A DNA stretch of 64,000 nucleotides from Chrysogorgia sp. JL179-B06 (taxonomy: Eukaryota; Cnidaria; Anthozoa; Scleralcyonacea; Chrysogorgiidae). The notes under the pieces are model-generated. The model was not told where the DNA came from and ran no database searches. It saw only the letters and a program-made list of their open reading frames with translations. The position numbers and the translations under genes were made by a program. This document shows positions 60,001-64,000 of this stretch, piece by piece. The stretch's first letter is position 1; each line of letters opens with the position of its first letter. Where the stretch lies: contig JAYKKM010000503.1 in the NCBI GenBank assembly GCA_035772405.1, forward strand, positions 1 through 64,000, written 5' to 3'.

Positions 60001-62186
60001 TGTTTATGAAATCAAATCAAACTTGGCGTGTGCGTGGATTTCATGTTCCTGGCGCTTGTCGAATTTCAATTTTTAATCTTGCGTTACCGTGTGCCGTGTT
60101 TTTCGATTGACGTCTTTGCGGGTCTTCAACGACCCGTTTTAACTGCGCCGGTCGGGAAAGAGTTAATAATTCATGAAGAAAATTCAAAAGAAATTAATAT
60201 TTAATCAGCATCTTTAACCCAGGATAAAACATTGATTAATATAACATCAATGTTTTATCAAAGTTAACTTGCTCAAATTGAGCTTTTTCGGAGTTAAAAT
60301 AATTTGTACCGTTTCTACAACTTCCAAACAAAGTATGCATCATATATTCTATTCATTTTACAAGTTCATTAAAACATTCGCAGTTGAATCAAATTCTGTG
60401 TCAGCTTTCCATTTTCAAGTTAATAATAAAGAAAAAATCATCGTATTTTTTTAAATTTAAAATATCGTAAAATTCCGCCCGCTGCTGCAGCCAATCAGGT
60501 TGCAGGAAAGGCTAGGATTCCTCCCACTCACGATACAACAAATAAATATATATATATATATATAATCTTTTAATTTTCTTGTTTATTAATTTATTTTAAA
60601 TTTTTTTTCTCCGGCCTAGCTACGAGGTTGGGATATGAATAACAACATAGGTGGGAAGGAGCAATGAAAAAGGGAGAATAAATAAATAAAGCCTACCTTT
60701 AAGAAAATTCCAAAAACCATCAGACCATTCGAGGATGTAAGTGCTTCTTTGGCACTATTAAATAACTCTGTATTCCAGTGGACAAGATGTAACTCGCCAG
60801 GATAATGTCCGCCATCCACAGTGTGTTCAGATCCGTAACTGTCATTTTTACCCCAATGAAAATGAAACTGTGCAAGTTTATATTTATTGCTAACAGGTCC
60901 TTGGCTGGCAGCTGGAGAATAAAAGAAACAAAACTTTGGAAAAAATGCGGTTTTCCTTTGACGAAATGTGTCTTAAAGGACATTGGCAACAAAAATTCAG
61001 TTTGTCTAATATGAAAGAACTCGTAAAATGATAGAGTAACATCTTTTACAACTTTTCCGTATTTTACTTCGTTTTTGAAATACTTCAGTTTGTTTGATAT
61101 GTAAAGATGGTGCAGGGGTAGAGAATTTCTTCACTCATTAAAATATTAGTTCCATCTTCAAGTTTCTTCCACAAATTTACTTGAAAATATGCGTATAATA
61201 ACTCCTCATCATGATAATGAACGTTGTTAACTTAGCAAACACTGAGACTTTTTTAATGAGTGAAAATTCTCTACCCAGCACATGACGTCAGCGACCATCT
61301 CATTTACATATCAAACAAACTGAAATATTTCAAAAACGAAGTAAAATACGGAAAAGTTGTAAAAGGTGTTACTCCATCATTTTACGAATTCTTTCATATC
61401 AGACAAACTCTATTTTTTGTTCCCAATCTCCTTTAACTCTTTCCTGTCCGGCTGAAAAACATCCAAAATTGAACTCTGTTGATATCTCGGGTAATATCCA
61501 TATTGATATCTCGGGTAATATCCATAACTGTTGCGAAATATATACCTTTTCTGAAAGTCCAATAAACCGGCTGTTACCAATGCTTTTGAATTCTCCGAAC
61601 AAGACACATCATGATAATTATAAATTAGCATTAATTCATAAATCAGGCTCAACATTGTAGGCTCGACATTGAAGGGTCGACAATGAAGGCTCGAGAACTT
61701 AGCCTTAGGCTCGAGAACTGAGGCTCGACAATGAAGGCTCGACCTTGTAGGTCATCAATGGCCTTGCAGCTCAGTAATGGCCATTGCTAAGCTACAAGGC
61801 CATTGGTGAGCTACAAGGCCATTGGTGAGCTACAAGGCCATTGCTAGTAAGATACAAGGCCTTGTAGCTCAGCAATGACCTTGTAGCTCAGCAATAACCT
61901 TGTAGCTCAGCAATGACCTTGTAGCAATGACCTTGTATAGCTCATGCATATAATAAAAACATCATTATATATTATTTTTCCAACTTACTTGACGTGTTAT
62001 CATCAACATTTGGACAGAACTGTACAGTGTGTCCATTGTTAAGCAGCGTTGGACTTTTAAATTCAGGGTAGCAAAAGTTTAAGTTGTTTATGTTTGGATC
62101 AAAGGAGGCTTGCTGTTGAATGATATTAATAGGCGATTGGTTATTGCCAATTTTTAAACTGAGATTCTTCGCCCAGGTGGAAGGAC
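55525..62186 (-). CDS. Cytosolic-type alpha-carbonic anhydrase (first exon not found)
   Basis: Six exons join in phase: 61989-62186, 60697-60911, 59467-59532, 58702-58753, 57538-57644, 55525-55632. They give about 248 residues; the family's cytosolic members have about 260, so only about 10 N-terminal residues are missing. The enzyme interconverts CO2 and bicarbonate. Zinc ligands are visible: two His in QFHFHWG and one in ELHLVHW. Also present are the proton-shuttle His in LNNGHT, the gate Glu in SEHTVDG, the Thr pair in GSLTTPP, and Trp in ESVTW. QSPINI and the C-terminal VVKASFK resemble vertebrate CA1/CA2. No signal peptide or membrane anchor is seen in the recovered part. Its introns hold at least five mobile elements, and its stop is about 195 bases from the satellite. 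Confidence 0.95.
55730..55768. repeat. (TA)n microsatellite
   Basis: About 17 TA repeats next to the left arm of the Penelope-like element. Similar tracts lie at 55648-55662, 57059-57094, 57357-57376, 57459-57481 and 60547-60564. Open frames with runs of Y-I come from them. Confidence 0.95.
55801..55870 (-). ncRNA. Type-I hammerhead ribozyme (left arm copy)
   Basis: Same 70-base sequence as the plus-strand copy at 56899-56968, in reverse orientation. Core CUGAUGA and GAAA, a 7-bp stem II, a 2-bp plus A-U stem III, cleavage after GUA, and a stem I of 4 + 5 bp with a U-rich internal loop. Confidence 0.88.
55902..56783 (-). pseudogene. Penelope-like element ORF, C-terminal part with GIY-YIG nuclease
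   Basis: 294 codons are open with no stop, but the 5' part with most of the reverse transcriptase is missing. In order: [13 protein letters not shown] and RRLRETSSN (end of the thumb region), [40 protein letters not shown], a Cys cluster [15 protein letters not shown], and the nuclease domain ([42 protein letters not shown]). The Arg and Glu expected in a GIY-YIG nuclease are visible. In life it would cut target DNA for target-primed reverse transcription. Alone it cannot mobilise. Confidence 0.92.
56899..56968 (+). ncRNA. Type-I hammerhead ribozyme (right arm copy)
   Basis: CACAU (56899-56903) pairs with AUGUG (56964-56968), and ACAC (56908-56911) with GUGU (56957-56960): stem I. CUGAUGA is 56912-56918. 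Stem II is GAGAGUG (56919-56925) with CACUCUU (56936-56942). GAAA is 56943-56946. Stem III is CA/UG plus the A-U pair, with loop GAUU. The predicted cut is after A56956 (GUA). All core bases of the hammerhead fold are present. Very short stem III is typical of retroelement hammerheads. Confidence 0.9.
57100..57355 (+). repeat. tRNA-derived SINE, most complete copy
   Basis: Box A (taactcagtggtcagagcac) and box B (cgggttcaattcc) lie within cttccg...cggaag, which pair as an acceptor-like stem. A specific head (accaccatatatacag, tgactaggctctcgg) precedes the tRNA-like part. A tail follows (aactggtcccggtttggtcttaaaatg, tccttcaccataaatcc). Head, core and tail recur at 235-720, which defines a family. 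It sits in the last intron of carbonic anhydrase. Confidence 0.75.
57538..57644 (-). CDS. Carbonic anhydrase exon 6 (active-site Thr)
   Basis: 107 bases from acgttttag/ATTCC to TGACCAG/gtagca. It reads [20 protein letters not shown], then [15 protein letters not shown]. Leu-Thr-Thr and Trp of the substrate pocket are present. Confidence 0.97.
57806..58366. mobile_element. 561-bp TIR element in carbonic anhydrase intron
   Basis: GTCATTAATTCCACC at the left and its perfect reverse complement at the right end extend inward by GGGAG. Repeated blocks 'tgctgggccatgaaact' and 'gggtcacgaaact' lie inside. No coding sequence; the frames at 58300-58609 are shadows. Non-autonomous DNA transposon, superfamily not determined. 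Confidence 0.75.
58702..58753 (-). CDS. Carbonic anhydrase exon 5 (FNPSCLLP)
   Basis: 52 bases from tatttttag/GGATCC to CTTCCAG/gtaaaa. It reads [17 protein letters not shown] plus one base. The F-x-P-x-x-LLP block is conserved across the family. Too short to be found by open-frame length. Confidence 0.93.
58782..59201. mobile_element. TTAA-type fold-back MITE in carbonic anhydrase intron
   Basis: Ends AATAACTCTTTTGTTTGAAAG and its reverse complement are flanked by TTAA (58778-58781) and TTAT (59202-59205). Almost the whole 420 bp folds back, with tttgatatgtaaatgatcat and gacatcacaatgcataatgac in both arms. These blocks are shared with the elements at 13.7 and 19.3 kb. Confidence 0.8.
59467..59532 (-). 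CDS. Carbonic anhydrase exon 4
   Basis: 66 bases, 22 codons, from ttttaag/ATTGGA to AAAGCT/gtaagt. It reads [22 protein letters not shown], equivalent to the helix after the zinc core. Confidence 0.93.
59717..60162. mobile_element. 446-bp TTAA-flanked MITE (CTCTTTCCC termini)
   Basis: Perfect TTAA at 59713-59716 and 60163-60166, with ends CTCTTTCCC / GGGAAAGAG. It is not a full hairpin, unlike its neighbours. A truncated relative starts at 61437. piggyBac-type by target site. Confidence 0.8.
60697..60911 (-). CDS. Carbonic anhydrase exon 3 (zinc-ligand exon)
   Basis: 215 bases from attctccag/CTGCC to TTAAAG/gtaggc. It reads [39 protein letters not shown] and [11 protein letters not shown]. 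All three zinc-binding histidines and the Glu of the SEH motif are intact. Confidence 0.97.
60977..61432. mobile_element. TTAA-flanked fold-back MITE in carbonic anhydrase intron
   Basis: TTAA at 60973-60976 and 61433-61436 flanks AGGACATTGG / CCAATCTCCT. Long arms include acttcgtttttgaaata, tttgatatgtaa and ttactc/gagtaa, with tgacgtca on one side. The right TTAA is shared with the next element. Confidence 0.85.
61437..61647. mobile_element. Truncated CTCTTTCC-type MITE copy
   Basis: It begins directly after the TTAA at 61433-61436. It matches 59717-59911 (gctgaaaaacatc, gttgatatctc, aactgttgcgaaa, ccaataaaccggct, attagcattaatt). A 24-base piece (attgatatctcgggtaatatcc) is tandemly duplicated. 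The right half is missing; the minisatellite at 61650 starts where homology stops. Confidence 0.7.
61650..61945. repeat. Inverted 19-bp minisatellite (gagctacaaggccattgct)
   Basis: After a patch of ggctcgacaatgaa repeats, about five units of gctacaaggccattggtga run to about 61855. About five units in the opposite orientation follow (ccttgtagctcagcaatga). The two halves form a long potential hairpin. Confidence 0.85.
61989..62186 (-). CDS. Carbonic anhydrase exon 2 (QSPI region, His64)
   Basis: 198 bases from ctttcag/GTCCTT to CGTCAA/gtaagt. It reads [20 protein letters not shown], then a stretch ending [19 protein letters not shown]. It contains the QSPI motif and the NNGH histidine that shuttles protons. 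It begins with two bases of a split codon, so an upstream exon must exist; I could not identify it between 62186 and 64000. Confidence 0.95.
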
Positions 62187-62224
62187 CTGAAAGAAAGCGG
62201 AGATAAAAGTAAGTATATACTGAC

Positions 62225-62300
62225 GGGGGAAGTTATTTGCAGCCAATTTATATGGACGATCGTGTAAGTTATATGGATGATCGTATAAGTTGTATGCTAA
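62225..62300. repeat. Short direct repeat (tatatggacgatcgtgtaagt)
   Basis: Two to three copies of a 21-base unit precede the GC-rich minisatellite. No function seen. Confidence 0.6.
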
Positions 62301-62336
62301 GAAATAACCTATCAAAAATCGCGTCTGATTTGCGTT

Positions 62337-62632
62337 CGTCTAGCGTCTCGTCTGCGTCAGTCTTGTGTACGTCTAGCGTCTCGTCACCGTGCGGTTGGCA
62401 TCCTTCTTGCGTCCTTCTTGCGTCCGTCTTGCGTGCGTCTAGCGTCTCGTCTGCATCAGTCTTGCGTACGTCTAGCGTCTCGTCTGCGTCAGTCTTGTGT
62501 ACGTCTAGCGTCTCGTCTGCGTCAGTCTTGTGTACGTCTAGCGTCTCGTCACCGTGCGGTTGGCATCCTTCTTGCGTCCTTCTTCCGTCCGTCTTGCGTG
62601 CGTCTAGCGTCTCGTCTGCATGCGATTTGCGT
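62337..62632. repeat. 33-bp GC-rich minisatellite with higher-order duplication
   Basis: Units near gtctagcgtctcgtctgcgtcagtcttgcgtac repeat about eight times. A longer block that includes accgtgcggttggcatcc occurs twice about 170 bp apart. Because 33 is a multiple of three, long frames are open on both strands (62237-62824, 62269-62697). I read these as repeat artefacts. Confidence 0.85.
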
Positions 62633-62877
62633 CTCGCTGTACCTTGTGGACGCAGAGCTCGCACCGCGTTCGGTGATTCGATCTCATTGCGACCCAATTT
62701 GCTGTATGTATTGGAAATGTCAGTGTTAAATCCTGGGGCTACACCATTCGCGCTTTTTCATGTCAGTATTAAAATCCCAAAAGATCGATGTTTGTTAAAA
62801 CCTTGTCCGACAAAGTCCCGTTAGGCGGTTTCAATTGACCTACACAACTAATGACGTCATCAAGCTCAAAGTTCAAA

Positions 62878-63502
62878 TACCGTAATTGTTGGAATAAGCG
62901 CCGCGGCGCTAATTAATTTTTTCGCGTCTCATTTTTCGCGTCTTATTTTTCGCGTCTTTTTTTTCGCGTCTTCTTTTTCTTTTCGCGTCTTCTTTTTCTT
63001 TTCGCGTCTTATTTTTCTTATTTTTCGCGTCTTATTTTTCTTTTTTATTAAATTTTTCGCGTCTAATTTTTCGCGTCTTTTGGCGCTTATTCGAGGGCGG
63101 CGCTTATTCGAGGGCGGCGCTTATTTAAAAGAGACAAAGCATTTTCTATTCTGATTTAATTGTTTATTTTCTGGCTGAGAACTAAATGGACGAGCGTCAA
63201 AATATAGTCACTTTGAACTGAAGAACATTGCCATTAATGAAAATAAATTACCAAAGCTGTTTTAGAATCGCATTACAGTGGTGTTTTTAGTGATATTCAA
63301 GTCGGGTAAAACGCATTGCATTTTGCGCTATTAGTGAAGCGAGAGACATTGCGATGTTTTACCCGCTTTAACTATATATGGAATTCTTCGAATAAGCGCC
63401 GCACTGGGACCGCGGCGCTTATTCGAGGGCGGCGCTTATTAACTTTTTTGCTCAAAATGCGGCGCTTATTCGAGGGCGGCGTTTATTCGAACAATTACGG
63501 TA
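62878..63502. mobile_element. TA-flanked TIR element with GGCGCTTATTCGAGG repeats
   Basis: Ends TACCGTAATTGTTnGAATAAGCGCCGC and GCGGCGTTTATTCGAACAATTACGGTA are inverted repeats of about 27 bp. TA at both edges suggests a mariner-like target site. Inside are several copies of ggcgcttattcgagggc in both orientations and about nine copies of tttttcgcgtct (62925-63080). No transposase frame is present. Confidence 0.8.
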
Positions 63503-64000
63503 CATCCTGTCCTTCTGAAACACGATATGATCGCACACGCGTATGAAAATTTCACGCCACGCAAACGCCATTTTCATCACTGATTTTCATACACCAAGAA
63601 TGGCGGTTAATTGAACGAGACATACGGCTAAATGCAGGAATTGCTCCGAGCTGTCATTGCACGATAAAAATAGCAACAACAGTGTCAATGGTGTAGAATT
63701 ACTCTATATTTATCTATATCTAAATAGATCAACGGCAACGAATACACGGAAACCTATCGATTGTATTTAATAAATAAAGAAAGAATGGTTATGTCTTGAA
63801 TAGTTGAACTCATGTTATAAATATTTTCGCATGATTTATATTACCGGGAGATTGAAGTCGTATGAATTTCAACAGGCGATCGAGAATCAGAAATATATTT
63901 TAATTGCCACAAACAACAATTCCGTACTAAACCAGGGTTAGTTCTATTAGGTTAGTGTTTATTGTTTTAAGGTTAGTGTTTAGTGTTCTTTGAAGCTTTT
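63503..64000. other. Right edge, no gene recognised
   Basis: A YY1-like aagaatggcggtt lies at 63598-63610. A small repeat aggttagtgttta occurs two to three times at 63935-63985. The missing first exon of carbonic anhydrase (expected to encode a W-G-Y motif) was looked for on the minus strand and not found. Confidence 0.4.

Noticed and set aside
60616..60992. Alternative minus-strand frames overlapping the zinc-ligand exon
   Set aside because: The 60720-60992 frame is a shadow of the real exon in another phase, and the 60616-60819 frame reads through the donor into the intron.
62237..62824. 195-residue Ser/Val-rich open frame (and a 142-residue one on the other strand)
   Set aside because: The unit is 33 bp, a multiple of three, so frames stay open on both strands. 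The product is only a translated minisatellite.

Overview
This is a eukaryotic, animal-type window. Genes are split by introns with GT/AG borders, repeats fill most of the space, and no prokaryotic operon layout is visible. AT-rich sequence, tRNA-derived SINE heads, TTAA-flanked fold-back MITEs, a BED-finger hAT remnant and a Penelope-like element with hammerhead ribozymes suggest a marine invertebrate. A cnidarian is my best guess, but it is an inference.

Layout. (1) 1-13 kb (+): mostly intergenic or intronic, with SINE-like and fold-back repeats. Three putative exons of one seven-transmembrane receptor lie at 8.13, 9.21 and 12.53 kb; the last is broken by apparent one-base insertions. (2) 13-15.3 kb: nested fold-back elements. 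(3) 15.4-21.7 kb (-): the nuclear/spliceosomal protein ESS2 (DGCR14), five recognisable exons. Four are clean and the last carries several frameshifts. Its introns hold a non-autonomous hAT element (8-bp target duplication, BED-finger relic), a TTAA MITE and an 18-bp minisatellite inside a fold-back element. (4) 21.7-22.6 kb: a probable bidirectional promoter with YY1-like ATGGCG motifs and two possible exons of a divergent gene. (5) 22.7-55.3 kb: one uninterrupted 32.6-kb satellite array of a 184-bp HindIII-type unit (about 177 copies). It has inverted units at both ends, long-range segmental duplications, sequence-class domains and helically phased A-tracts. (6) 55.5-62.2 kb (-): a cytosolic-type alpha-carbonic anhydrase, six exons recovered, first exon not found. 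Its stop codon is only about 195 bp from the satellite. Its last intron contains a 5'-truncated Penelope-like element whose inverted 222-bp arms each carry a full type-I hammerhead ribozyme. Other introns are packed with MITEs. (7) 61.6-64 kb: an inverted 19-bp minisatellite, a 33-bp GC-rich minisatellite and a TA-flanked TIR element.

The genes do not form a pathway. The window is two ordinary housekeeping genes (ESS2, carbonic anhydrase) and a probable receptor gene, with a large candidate (peri)centromeric or heterochromatic satellite between ESS2 and carbonic anhydrase. Most long open frames outside these genes come from tandem repeats or transposons.
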